Shown here: positions 26,803 through 35,001 of the stretch, one piece after another
Layout of the letters: the number at the start of each line of letters is the position of its first letter
How positions within the stretch are numbered: the stretch's first letter is position 1
NCBI RefSeq assembly: GCF_006438725.1
Contig: NZ_RCZD01000003.1
Location: 1-64,000 of the forward strand
Origin: Ewingella americana
GTDB taxonomy: Bacteria > Pseudomonadota > Gammaproteobacteria > Enterobacterales > Enterobacteriaceae
DNA length: 64,000 nucleotides
Direction of reading: 5' to 3'
Notes under the pieces: generated by a model
Database searches by the model: none
Told to the model about the DNA's origin: nothing
The model's input: the letters and a program-made list of their open reading frames with translations, nothing else
Position numbers and translations under genes: made by a program

Positions 26803-27009
26803 TGAATTGATCGTTTTAACCGATCGGTCTGATCTCATTGATCTGTACAACCAATTATCTTTTTGTTTCACCTGCCGATAAGATCGCCACGGGTTATTGA
26901 GTATCGCAAGTGCTTGTCTCGTCGACATTTTGCACTGGCTTACATCCCGCCGACACCAGGCAATATCACAGGGGAGGTCAGGTCAACCTGGCTTTCGCTG
27001 TTCACTTCA

Positions 27010-27027
27010 ACGTCATGCAAATGACGT
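27010..27027. promoter_or_regulatory. palindrome upstream of the LPS gene pair
   Basis: A seven-pair palindrome ACGTCAT-GCAA-ATGACGT about 65 bases before the waaQ-like start. It closely matches the palindrome before the hicA remnant at 31450-31468. It may be an operator. The rest of the 26803-27090 gap shows nothing else, and no JUMPstart/ops element was seen. Confidence 0.45.
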
Positions 27028-27090
27028 AAATCCTCATTATTTCGATTCCTGTCGGAAGGACTTTCTTTGCACATTTTTTGAGATGACGGA

Positions 27091-28263
27091 ATGAATACCG
27101 AAAAGAAAATCAGCTACGAAATAACGTTTAATCACAACCTGCCAAACCGTGACCAGCCGATACGTATCCTGGTGATAAAACTCCGTCACTTTGGCGACGT
27201 ATTACTGACCACGCCGCTAATCAATACGTTAATGGCCAATTATCCACACGCCCTGATTGACGTGCTGGTCTATGACGGCACCGAGGTGATGCTGGCAGGT
27301 AACAAAGGCGTCTATCTCACCTATACGGTCGACCGGTCGCTGAAAAAGCAGGGGCTAAAGAAACAGCTCCGTGGCGAGAAAGCACTGCTAAACAGTCTGG
27401 GGACCGGGCATTACGATCTGATACTCAATATGTCGGACCAATGGCGTGCGGCATTTTACTGCTACAAGCTCAAACCTACATTCAGCATTGGCTTTCGTTA
27501 TCCCAGGCGTAATAACCGTTTATGGCTGTTCTGCCACTCGGCGCTGGTTGATACTGACCTGCAGCCATCGCGGCATACTGTGATCAACAACCTCAGTATT
27601 CTTGAGCCGCTCGCGTTACCCGTCATATGCAGTGACGTCACGATGTCATACCGACAAATGGATATTGATCACCTTGAATTACTCTGCCGAAAAATACCAC
27701 TGACCGACTATATCGTTATCCAGCCAACGGCTCGGTGGGCTTTTAAAAACTGGTCGCTAACCTCTTATAGCCAACTGATTGACCACCTGATGCAGCGCGG
27801 GGAAAGGGTTGTGATAACGGGCGGACGTTCTGAGGAGGAAATCAGTAGCATCCGGCAAATTCTCAACGGATGTCTCTACCCTGAGGAGATTATCAATCTG
27901 GCGGGTAAGCTGGATATGCCTGAGCTGGCGGTGTTGATTGACCGTGCCAAACTGTTTATCGGCGTGGACTCTGCACCGATGCACATGGCTGCCGCGCTGC
28001 AAACGCCTTCTGTTGTACTGTTTGGCCCCAGCAATCTCAAACAGTGGCACCCCTGGCAGGCTCCTCACACCCTGATATGGGCGGGGAATTATCGTCCTCT
28101 GCCTTCCCCCGATGACATTAATACCGATACGCCCGAACGCTATCTCGATGCGATCCCGGTTGCCGATGTCATTACTGCCGTTGTGCGGCGTCTGGGTGCG
28201 GTTCAACACCCAGCTATAGCGAACAAATCTCACCACTTTTCATCTGAAATGAGTCAATCATGA
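27091..28263 (+). CDS. waaQ: LPS heptosyltransferase, WaaQ-like (GT9)
   Basis: A 390-residue glycosyltransferase family 9 protein. An N-terminal ILVIKLRHFGDVLLTTPLINTL block (residues about 25-46) is the ADP-heptose transferase signature. The C-terminal domain has VIQPTARWAFKNW, VITGGRSEEE, and the GVDSAPMHMAAALQTPSVVLFGPS donor-binding region. The best fit is WaaQ, the transferase adding heptose III to the inner LPS core. It carries no membrane segment and works at the inner face of the inner membrane. It overlaps the ligase gene by four bases. Finding it in a CP4-like island, away from any waa cluster, is unusual. Confidence 0.8.
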   Translation: MNTEKKISYEITFNHNLPNRDQPIRILVIKLRHFGDVLLTTPLINTLMANYPHALIDVLVYDGTEVMLAGNKGVYLTYTVDRSLKKQGLKKQLRGEKALLNSLGTGHYDLILNMSDQWRAAFYCYKLKPTFSIGFRYPRRNNRLWLFCHSALVDTDLQPSRHTVINNLSILEPLALPVICSDVTMSYRQMDIDHLELLCRKIPLTDYIVIQPTARWAFKNWSLTSYSQLIDHLMQRGERVVITGGRSEEEISSIRQILNGCLYPEEIINLAGKLDMPELAVLIDRAKLFIGVDSAPMHMAAALQTPSVVLFGPSNLKQWHPWQAPHTLIWAGNYRPLPSPDDINTDTPERYLDAIPVADVITAVVRRLGAVQHPAIANKSHHFSSEMSQS

Positions 28264-29486
28264 CCCTACCTGTACCCATTCTTGAATCTCAATCTGGACA
28301 CTACCGCGTCGGCAGACTGTTTGGTTTGACGGCATTTTTATTGGGCGTGTCGTTACCGGTTTCGAACCCTCTGATGAATCTTGCCCTTGGGTTGGTTCTG
28401 CTTTGTGTTTTATGGCAGTGGGATCTACGAAACATGAAGGCGCTAATCAAGCACCCGCTGGTGTGGTTGCCAGCGCTGATGTTTACGCTGCTGGCATTCT
28501 CACTCTTTATACAGCCTCATGCCTATGGCGCTGAGATGGTGGGTAAGTACAAAAAGCTGCTATTTGTGCTGCCGCTGGCGCTGTTCTTCCTGCAGGTGCC
28601 AGCAACGATAAACAGATTCGTGAGCGGATTTCTACTGGCCAATGTGGTGATATTGCTGGTTAGCCTTGCTGTGGGTCTTTTCCATCTACCGATAGGCCAT
28701 TTAAATCCTCTGAATCCCACCGTTTTTAAGCTGCACATCACCCAAAATTTCTTCATGGCGCTGGCAGCGCTGCTTTGGTTGTCGCGGGCTTTTTCTCATC
28801 GAGGAATGAAACGCTGGGGTTATGCTGCACTGGTCGGCGTTGCCAGCTATGTCGTCCTATTTTTGGTGCTGGGTAGAACCGGTTATGTCGCGCTGGTCGT
28901 CGGACTGGGCGTATGGCTACTCTTATCTTTGGGTCTACGCCAGCGTCTGGCCGTGATGGCTTTGGGGCTGGGAGTGATTTGCGTGCTGGCTTTCGTCCCT
29001 AACCGGGCGACGGAACGAGTCGCACTGGGGGTGGCAGAAATACATGACTGTCTGGTGGTAGCTGATGGTGATGCTTACGATTCCTGCAAAACATCGATGG
29101 GACAGCGTACGGCTTTCGTAGGGGAATCACTAAGGCTGATTAAGCACGCGCCGTGGTTGGGTAATGGGGCGGGGAGTTTTTGGTACGGTAATCCCGAAAC
29201 AGGTTACCACGTCAACAATCCACACAATCAGTACCTGTTGGAGACGGTGCAGTCAGGCCTGGTGGGGCTTGCTCTGTTCTTACTCTGGATGCTGTATTGC
29301 TATCGCGAATCCTGGCGGCAGCCGGTACCGGTTCGCAATCTGATGGTCGCGATACTGAGTGCCTATATGGCCTGTCACTTATTCAACTCCTTCTTACTGG
29401 ACTCCGCCGAAGGCCATCTGTTTATGGTGATTGCCGCCATGCTGGCTTCTAAATCCATAGGAGCAAAGGCGAATAATTACCCGTAA
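28260..29486 (+). CDS. waaL: O-antigen ligase-like protein (WaaL/Wzy_C family)
   Basis: A 408-residue membrane protein with about eleven or twelve helices and a periplasmic loop near residues 250-320. The loop ends in YHVNNPHNQYLLETVQSGLVG, the conserved NPHN.YL element with the catalytically important His of the Wzy_C/WaaL superfamily. It would join undecaprenyl-linked O-antigen to lipid A-core in the periplasm. A polymerase (Wzy) role cannot be excluded by sequence, but pairing with a core heptosyltransferase favours ligase. It is coupled to the waaQ-like gene by an ATGA overlap and followed by a terminator, forming a two-gene cargo unit. Confidence 0.75.
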   Translation: MTLPVPILESQSGHYRVGRLFGLTAFLLGVSLPVSNPLMNLALGLVLLCVLWQWDLRNMKALIKHPLVWLPALMFTLLAFSLFIQPHAYGAEMVGKYKKLLFVLPLALFFLQVPATINRFVSGFLLANVVILLVSLAVGLFHLPIGHLNPLNPTVFKLHITQNFFMALAALLWLSRAFSHRGMKRWGYAALVGVASYVVLFLVLGRTGYVALVVGLGVWLLLSLGLRQRLAVMALGLGVICVLAFVPNRATERVALGVAEIHDCLVVADGDAYDSCKTSMGQRTAFVGESLRLIKHAPWLGNGAGSFWYGNPETGYHVNNPHNQYLLETVQSGLVGLALFLLWMLYCYRESWRQPVPVRNLMVAILSAYMACHLFNSFLLDSAEGHLFMVIAAMLASKSIGAKANNYP

Positions 29487-29516
29487 ATATTGAAGAAAAA
29501 TAAATCCATTTCATCG

Positions 29517-29549
29517 ATCGAGGGGCTTCACGGCCTCTCGCTTTTTTAT
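29517..29549 (+). terminator. terminator after the ligase gene
   Basis: A CGAGGGGC/GGCCTCTCG-type stem (one wobble) with a short loop and a following run of six T residues. Confidence 0.75.
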
Positions 29550-29625
29550 TGGTTGTCCTAAACGAACTCCATCCGGGCTGTCACCTTGGATTAGCTCGTT
29601 TGCTTACAGATACGGAAAACACATT

Positions 29626-30466
29626 ATGCAGACAGAACCCGAAGTATTAACTGATCATGCTGAGCTCATCTGTTCGACCAATATTGAGCGCATCATTTCC
29701 GGGCGTAACGCAGCGCTGGCACAGACTGAAGCCCTTATCTGCCAGCTTGAAGGCATCTCGGCAGTCACCAGCAGCATTGGCGGTGGTGTTGCAAGAGACT
29801 GGGCCATGCGACAAGACTTCCGCTGCGGCTGCTGGCTGATGGAGAAAGCAGAAACGGCAATGAAAGTGATCACCCAAAATCTTGATCGCAGTATATGGCG
29901 AGATTTAATGCTGAAATCAGGGATGCTTAGCTTGATGGACGCCCAGGCCCGGGAGCAGTGGAACAAAAACCTTGAGGGGGATAATATTCCTGCCATCAGT
30001 GAAGCCAACATACTTAGTACCTTTGAGCAACTACATCACAGTAAACTGGAGGTATTTGAGCGGAGTATTATCAATGTTTTTAAAGGGCTGTCATGGGATT
30101 ACAAAACTAACAGTCCGTGCAGTTTTGGAAAGAAGATCATCATCAACAATCTGGTGACTCACAATCGTTGGGGGCTACAGTCTGAACTGGGGCTGGCGTC
30201 GTGACCAACTGACGGATCTAGAGCGGATGCTCTTCCTGCTGGATGGCAAACCTATTCCTGACAACCGGGGGGGGGGTGTCACTACCCGACTGATGGATCA
30301 TGTCAGTTTACAGAAAGCATCGCATATCTACGAGGACGACTACTTTAGTATTCGTTACTTTCATAAAGGCACGGGGCATATCACCTTTAAAAGACCGGAC
30401 TTGGTTGATAAGATGAACTACATCGGGGCGAAACATTTCCCTTCCATACTGCCTTCTCGCACCTAA
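29626..30466 (+). pseudogene. DUF4942 protein gene, frameshifted
   Basis: The first 180 or so codons (MQTEPEVLTDHAELICSTN onwards) match the DUF4942 family found beside CbtA modules, with NNLVTHNRWG near the break. There a G5 run at about 30168-30172 has one G too many. In the shifted frame the protein continues correctly as YSLNWGWRRDQLTDLERMLF, then LLDGKPIPDNRG and DHVSLQKASHIYEDDYFSIRYF up to 30466. A separate G10 run near 30267-30276 keeps the second frame. The function of DUF4942 is unknown. The break could be a true mutation, a slippage-variable site, or a sequencing error. Confidence 0.78.
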
Positions 30467-30573
30467 GTTCGAATCTCTGATTTGCTATGAAATGAGATTG
30501 AGGGTACAAATGAGGGTATAAAATTTATCAAATATAAATTAATTTATATTTATCATGTAAATAACACAATACA

Positions 30574-30594
30574 TCGATTCCGGTAGTCGCACCA
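30574..30594. other. att-like string resembling a tRNA 3' end
   Basis: The string TCGATTCCGGTAGTCGCACCA looks like a degraded tRNA T-loop plus acceptor end with CCA, the usual attachment core for P4-type islands. It follows GAGGGTACAAATGAGGGTA, a sequence style I associate with the att-integrase junction of P4-like elements. No tRNA body and no second copy were seen, so the assignment is weak. Confidence 0.3.
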
Positions 30595-30754
30595 TCTTCA
30601 ATAAGATTCACCACTTACACTTCTGCCTTATTCCACTTTTTGATAGTTAAATTTCCCCTTTAAAAGCCTTAAACCCTGGTTTTTAGGATCTTCAAACCTT
30701 CCTGGAACCCATCTCGCAACTTCAACGACTTACTTGGTTAGTCCCTGAGATTTC

Positions 30755-30903
30755 CGATATAATCGGCACTGCTGCGGCCCAATCCGCAGCCGGGTTTCGC
30801 AGCCTGACTCTTTTAGGAGATACACCCTTTCGCCAGTGGCGTGGGGCGTGTCAAAGCCTTTGCTCACCTATGTAAAAGTAGCCTCAAGCTATATTTACAT
30901 ATC
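30755..30903 (+). ncRNA. C4-antisense-RNA-like region upstream of ash remnant
   Basis: Stable stem-loops stand just upstream of the ash-like start: GCTGCGG/CCGCAGC (30771-30790), CGCC/GGCG (30831-30841) and TATGTAAA/TTTACATA (30870-30902). In P4 and relatives the C4 antisense RNA lies in this position and blocks expression of the ash/repressor transcript. Identification rests on position and folding only; no covariance search was possible. Confidence 0.4.
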
Positions 30904-30904
30904 A

Positions 30905-31030
30905 ATGGTGGCTCAGGCGGGGCAGCCTTCGGGCTGGCCGGTGTCCTAGAAGGCCGGTACTGCGAACTCCGTCTGGGCTACCACCAAAGAGTTTCGCAGC
31001 TCCCGTGGTAGTGGTAATGCTTACTTCTAG
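30905..31030 (+). pseudogene. Ash-family remnant with internal amber codon
   Basis: The frame reads MVAQAGQPSGWPVS, then a TAG at 30947-30949, then KAGTANSVWATTKEFRSSRG and SGNAYF to a TAG at 31028. This is the typical Ash protein block of P4-like elements and cryptic prophages. The amber stop splits it. The longer natural protein would continue further, so this copy is also short. It precedes an Nlp-type regulator, as in many P4-like islands. Confidence 0.55.
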
Positions 31031-31103
31031 GAACGCGAAAAATGAAAACCTCTCACAATCCCACTTTCTTACCGTTCTGCCACTCCGTTACCGGAGGTGC
31101 GAA

Positions 31104-31364
31104 ATGAAAACCAAACCCGACTGGCATCAGGCCGACATTATTGCGGCGTTACGCAAAAAGGGCACCACGCTGGCGGCAGTTTCCCGCACTGCCGGGCTGA
31201 GTTCTTCGACGCTGGCGAACGCGCTTTCACGCCCCTGGCCGAAAGGTGAAACTATTATTTGTCTGGCTATCGGCGTTGAGCCGCAAAAGGTCTGGCCGAG
31301 CCGCTATTATGACTCGCAGGGAAATTTGATCCCCCGCCCGCAGCGTGCACCGAATAAAGGCTAA
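31104..31364 (+). CDS. Nlp/Ner-family DNA-binding protein
   Basis: An 86-residue helix-turn-helix protein of the Ner/Nlp (SfsB) family. The whole domain is present: DWHQADIIAALRKKGTTLAAVSRTAGLSSSTLANAL followed by WPKGETIICLAIGVEPQKVWPSRY. Phage Mu Ner is a repressor of early transcription; chromosomal Nlp affects maltose genes. The ATG at 31104 is chosen because GGAGG lies seven bases ahead and it gives the exact family start; an in-frame ATG at 31005 would add an unrelated leader. It follows the ash-like remnant and probably belongs to the same decayed element. Confidence 0.85.
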   Translation: MKTKPDWHQADIIAALRKKGTTLAAVSRTAGLSSSTLANALSRPWPKGETIICLAIGVEPQKVWPSRYYDSQGNLIPRPQRAPNKG

Positions 31365-31449
31365 ATAAGATATTCAGGCGACGGAGAAGAACTCTGCCGC
31401 CTGTGAATTCCTTACATAAAGAGATCTTTTAGATTCAAATGAATACTGT

Positions 31450-31468
31450 GACGTCATGCATTGACGTC
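31450..31468. promoter_or_regulatory. palindrome before the hic operon
   Basis: A perfect GACGTCA-TGCAT-TGACGTC palindrome ten bases before the probable hicA start. HicB antitoxins commonly autoregulate through palindromes in this position. It resembles the site at 27010-27027. Confidence 0.5.
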
Positions 31469-31477
31469 TGGGAATGG

Positions 31478-31662
31478 ATGCCAATATTAGTTAAAAATCT
31501 GAACAGCAGGAATAAGAAAGCGCTCGCGGATATCTTTCATATGCCAGTTAAGTCGGACATTGACTGGAACGATGTGGAAAGATTGGTCAAGGCGCTTGGC
31601 GGGATAAAGGTGCTGTAGCAGATCTTCGTGAATGGTTAGATAAAATAGGGGTAAATCCATGA
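31478..31662 (+). pseudogene. hicA: hicA toxin remnant with internal deletion
   Basis: The N-terminal half reads MPILVKNLNSRNKKALADIF, then SDIDWNDVERLVKALGG, which matches the start of the 80-90-residue HicA mRNA interferases. After ALGG the frame runs into a TAG at 31616. In the next frame the family's C-terminus is found intact: DKGAVADLREWLDKIGVNP, ending at 31662. Roughly 30 codons that hold the dsRBD-like core and catalytic His are missing. The stop overlaps the hicB ATG by four bases, as in working hicAB operons. The toxin must be inactive. Confidence 0.75.
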
Positions 31663-32015
31663 AAGCTAAAAACGCGAATACCATGACCATCGATGGCCAT
31701 GAAGCGGTGATCACTTATCAGGCTGAAGGTCGCGCATTTCGTGGTAAGTTTTTAGGGTTCACCGGGCATTGCGATTTTGTTTCAACCAGTATTGATGGGC
31801 TGGAGAAAGAAGGGCGCATCTCACTGGCTGAATATATTGAAACGTGTCGGGAAGAAGGGATTGAACCGTTCGAAAAAGAAGAGAAAACGCGTTCTTTTAC
31901 TCTTCGTTATCCTGAGTCGCTTGAGCCTGCGTTGAAAAGTGCCGCCGAGGCCCGTGAAGTGTCCCGCAACCAACTGATTGTTGATTTACTCCAGCAGGAA
32001 TTACATCGCGCATAA
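31659..32015 (+). CDS. hicB: HicB-family antitoxin (orphaned)
   Basis: A 118-residue HicB antitoxin. An N-terminal partial RNase H-like domain (HEAVITYQAEGRAFRGKFLGFTGHCDFVSTSI) is followed by an EEGIEPFEKEE linker and a C-terminal ribbon-helix-helix DNA-binding part (SFTLRYPESLEPALKSAAEAREVSRNQLIVDLLQQ). It would bind HicA and repress its own promoter. The partner toxin gene is deleted internally, so only the DNA-binding role can remain. The frame is fully intact. A hairpin follows at 32026. Confidence 0.85.
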   Translation: MKAKNANTMTIDGHEAVITYQAEGRAFRGKFLGFTGHCDFVSTSIDGLEKEGRISLAEYIETCREEGIEPFEKEEKTRSFTLRYPESLEPALKSAAEAREVSRNQLIVDLLQQELHRA

Positions 32016-32025
32016 TATACAATCG

Positions 32026-32046
32026 CCCGCCACAACGGCGGGTTAT
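32026..32046 (+). terminator. hairpin after hicB
   Basis: A CCCGCC/GGCGGG stem with a five-base loop just after the stop; the T run is weak. Confidence 0.5.
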
Positions 32047-32599
32047 TGAATACCCTCATTATCTTGCTTCTTCAATTAACTTAAAATTCACGCATTACTC
32101 TGTTAATTATATAAACCCCCCTTCATATATCCTTCTTAAAAAAATAGCCCACCAGACGACTTGATAGTGGTGAAGGTTTTTATCACTGCCCTAACTCTTA
32201 TTTTTAGTCGTAAAATATGCACAATGTAAAATTAACAGTACAAAAAATAATTGGAAAGCCATTTCAAAACAGGTTCTTTTTAGATTTCATGATCATAGCC
32301 TGCATAACTGTGCTGGTCATTATTTAACGTTATTGCGGATTAATGGTATGTGCATTTTTGAACTAATTTTAGTTATAGGCTAATCAATGAGATGAAATAA
32401 AAAGACTGGCGTCTCTATTATTTCATGGAAAGAAATGATGACGGTAGTTTATCCAGTGTGTCGCTTAAGGCTATTTGATATTAGTAGGATCCCTAACCAT
32501 TCTTCGGGAGGCAATAATTCAATCGAAACAGTTTGGATTATCTGTTTGACCATTACGGCTATCTATCTACTTGAATATTCATCTTGAGGTATAATTAGC
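32047..32599. other. AT-rich gap between island remnants and the methyltransferase
   Basis: About 550 bases of low G+C sequence without a supported gene. It probably contains the methyltransferase promoter and marks the junction of mobile DNA with the iron region. No tRNA, insertion sequence or regulatory motif was recognised. Confidence 0.4.
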
Positions 32600-33631
32600 A
32601 TGGAAAGTAATATGTCTTTAATGTCAGAAAATGAAAAAGGTGCACTTTATTTAATAGAGCAGGCAATGGGATATTCTTATCAGGCGGCGCTGCGTGCGGC
32701 GGCGGTGTTAGGGGTTGCCGACCATCTGATAAAAGGGCCGAAAACGATCCAGGAACTTGCGAAGGATCTTGGCGTGGACTGGAAGCAGCTCAATCGCGTG
32801 ATGCGGTTGCTGGCGACGCGCAATATTTTCCTCGAACTTGACGACGGGCGTTTTAGCCTTAACCCACCAGCCGAATATCTCTGTACCTCTAACCGCTATT
32901 CTCTGCGTTCGGCGGTGCTGATGCTGACCGATGAAACCTTCTGGCGTCCGCTGGGGAATCTGGCGGAATGCGTTCGCGGTCACTCTGCCTTCAAACAGCT
33001 GTTCGATATGTCTTTCTTCGAATACTGGTCACAGCGGGCGTCGCACGATCAGGGTTATGACTTCCATTCCGGCATGTCTTCCATGTCTGAAGTGGAAAAT
33101 ATGTTCCTGGTCAGAAGTTATGATTTCCCGAAAAACGCGACGGTGGTGGATGTGGCCGGGGGAATGGGCGGCTTGCTGCTCCAGGTTTTGCGCGCTAACC
33201 CCACGCTTCACGGCATATTATTCGATCAGCCGCACGTATTAAACCGCAACCGTCTGGCGGAGCTGGGTGATGATTCCCGCTGGGAATTGCAGGGCGGAAG
33301 CTTCTTTGAAGCGTGCCCGGAAGGCGATATTTACCTGCTTAAATACATTACTCATGACTGGTCAGACGAAAACTCCGCCAAGATATTGAGCAACTGCCGT
33401 AAGGCGATGCGTCCTGGCGGTAAGATACTCATCATGGATCCGGTTATCCCGGAAGGCAGCGTGCGTCACTCCGGCAAGGAAATGGATCTTCTGCTGATGG
33501 CGAGCTTCGACGGCGGCCGCGAACGCACCGAGTCTGAACTGAAGGAATTAGTGGATAACGCCGGTCTGAAAATTAACCGCATCATCGACAGTGGCTTCTT
33601 TGTCTCCATTATTGAAACCGTGGCGAAATAG
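32600..33631 (+). CDS. SAM-dependent O-methyltransferase (family 2)
   Basis: A 343-residue class I methyltransferase of the plant-type O-methyltransferase family. An N-terminal winged-helix dimerisation domain (residues about 15-100) precedes the catalytic domain. SAM motif I is VVDVAGGMGGLLLQV (near residue 180), and LLKYITHDWSDENSAKIL carries the His-Asp pair used as the catalytic base in this family. It should methylate a hydroxyl group on a small, probably aromatic, molecule; the substrate is unknown. It lies upstream of the Fur-controlled yncE but is separated from it by a terminator, so a link to siderophores is not shown. Confidence 0.75.
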   Translation: MESNMSLMSENEKGALYLIEQAMGYSYQAALRAAAVLGVADHLIKGPKTIQELAKDLGVDWKQLNRVMRLLATRNIFLELDDGRFSLNPPAEYLCTSNRYSLRSAVLMLTDETFWRPLGNLAECVRGHSAFKQLFDMSFFEYWSQRASHDQGYDFHSGMSSMSEVENMFLVRSYDFPKNATVVDVAGGMGGLLLQVLRANPTLHGILFDQPHVLNRNRLAELGDDSRWELQGGSFFEACPEGDIYLLKYITHDWSDENSAKILSNCRKAMRPGGKILIMDPVIPEGSVRHSGKEMDLLLMASFDGGRERTESELKELVDNAGLKINRIIDSGFFVSIIETVAK

Positions 33632-33666
33632 CGACCGTCTGATACTCAATAACGGGTAATACTCTA

Positions 33667-33694
33667 AAAACACTGCGTGGGTGCAGTGTTTTTT
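33667..33694 (+). terminator. terminator after the methyltransferase
   Basis: An AAACACTGC/GCAGTGTTT stem with a short loop and a following T run. Confidence 0.85.
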
Positions 33695-33767
33695 ATGTTT
33701 CCTCTCCATCCCAATTCCGCCTGATTTTCTCATTCATCATGGTCTTATGGATAACATTGAATTAGAA

Positions 33768-33782
33768 TGATAACCATTATCA
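33768..33782. promoter_or_regulatory. Fur box upstream of yncE
   Basis: TGATAACCATTATCA matches the 7-1-7 Fur consensus (TGATAATnATTATCA) at 13 of 14 defined positions. It sits about 85 bases before yncE. Confidence 0.8.
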
Positions 33783-33865
33783 TTATTGTTTGTGATTTAT
33801 CCTGGTCACGGGCTAAGTAAAAACGCCTGCGGCTGCTGTTTTATTACCCCTGTCTGAGAGGATCT

Positions 33866-34936
33866 ATGACACCTTTTACTTCCCCTTTAATCAAGAAGCG
33901 CATCCTGCCGCTGGCGTTGTTCATTTCCCTGGTGACCTCAGGTTCTGCCTGGGCGGAAAGCACCTTTACGGTTGACCGCAAGCCGGTCAGCAAAGGCGCT
34001 TATGAACTGGTGTATGACTCGCCGCAGGCGCTGTATGTGGCGACTTCGGGTAGCCGCAAGCTCGATAAGGGCGGCGTTCTGTATCGTCTGGATCCGGCCA
34101 CGCTGAACATCACCCAGACCATTAAAAATGAGCTGAAACCCTTTGGTCTGGCGATGAATAAAAAAACCGGCACGCTATTCCTCGGCAACACCGTCAACAG
34201 CGCGATTACTGCCGTGGATGCGAAAAGCGGGAAAGAGAAGGGCTCACTGGTGCTGGATAAACGCCCGCGCACGGAAACCGAGCGCCCTCTGGCACCGCGT
34301 GAACTGGCGGTCGATGAGCGCACCAATACGGTCTACATGGGCGGACTGGGCGAGCAAAGCGTGGTGTGGGTGATTGATGGCGCAACGCTGCAACTGCGTA
34401 AAACCATCGAAGGTCTGGGAAAATATGCCACCGGGCTGGCGCTCGACAGCGCCGCGTCGCGTCTGTATGTCACCAACGCGGATAACGAATTTATCACCAT
34501 CGATACCAAAACCGATGCGGTGCTTTCCCGCGTGAAACTGGATGCCGATGCTGATCACTTTTACCTGAACATCGCACTGGACCCGGCCACCCACCGCGCC
34601 TTTGTGACGGATTCCAAATCGCCGCAGTTACTGGTGGTGGATACCGCAAAGGGCAAAGTGCTGCAAAAAATTGACCTGCCGGTTTCGCTGGCGGTGCTGT
34701 TTAACCCAACCCGTCACGAAATTTACGTGACCCATCGTGAAGCGGGTAAAGTCAGCGTGATTGATGCCAAAACCTACAACGTTCTGCACACCATCGACAC
34801 CCCGGTTCACCCGAACAGCCTGGCGCTGTCAGACGACGGCCAGTCGCTGTTTGTCAGCGTGAAGCAGGCCTCTTCGAAGAAGCAGGAAGCTTCAGCACCC
34901 GATGATGTGGTGCGTATCAAGTTCGTTAATCAGTAA
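33866..34936 (+). CDS. yncE: YncE-family beta-propeller protein
   Basis: A 356-residue periplasmic protein. A signal peptide (residues about 1-31, ending SGSAWA) precedes repeated YVTN-type beta-propeller blades, for example RLYVTNADNEFITIDTKT, AFVTDSKSPQLLVVDTAK and EIYVTHREAGKVSVIDAKT. E. coli YncE has this fold, is induced by iron starvation through Fur and binds single-stranded DNA in vitro, but its role is unclear. A Fur box upstream supports the same control. It converges on fepA across a shared bidirectional terminator. Confidence 0.88.
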   Translation: MTPFTSPLIKKRILPLALFISLVTSGSAWAESTFTVDRKPVSKGAYELVYDSPQALYVATSGSRKLDKGGVLYRLDPATLNITQTIKNELKPFGLAMNKKTGTLFLGNTVNSAITAVDAKSGKEKGSLVLDKRPRTETERPLAPRELAVDERTNTVYMGGLGEQSVVWVIDGATLQLRKTIEGLGKYATGLALDSAASRLYVTNADNEFITIDTKTDAVLSRVKLDADADHFYLNIALDPATHRAFVTDSKSPQLLVVDTAKGKVLQKIDLPVSLAVLFNPTRHEIYVTHREAGKVSVIDAKTYNVLHTIDTPVHPNSLALSDDGQSLFVSVKQASSKKQEASAPDDVVRIKFVNQ

Positions 34937-34946
34937 ATCAATGCAA

Positions 34947-34987
34947 TAAAAAAGCCGCTGCGAAGTGATCCGCAGCGGCTTTTTTTG
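34947..34987. terminator. bidirectional terminator between yncE and fepA
   Basis: A long A-run/GCCGCTGCG...CGCAGCGGC/T-run hairpin with an eight-base loop. Both strands end in T runs, so it serves the two convergent genes. Confidence 0.92.
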
Positions 34988-35001
34988 TCGCTTAACGCCG
35001 C

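Noticed and set aside
26461-26928. Minus-strand frame of 155 codons opposite the unknown cbtA-linked gene.
   Set aside because: The plus-strand frame is coupled to cbtA with a good ribosome site; the minus frame has neither support nor homology.
28000-28240. Search for a JUMPstart/ops element linked to the LPS genes.
   Set aside because: No GGCGGTAG-type sequence was found upstream of or within the waaQ-waaL unit, so RfaH control is not supported.
30574-30594. A complete tRNA gene at the att-like string.
   Set aside because: Only the 3' part resembles a tRNA; no acceptor, D-arm or anticodon arm could be built from the upstream AT-rich sequence.
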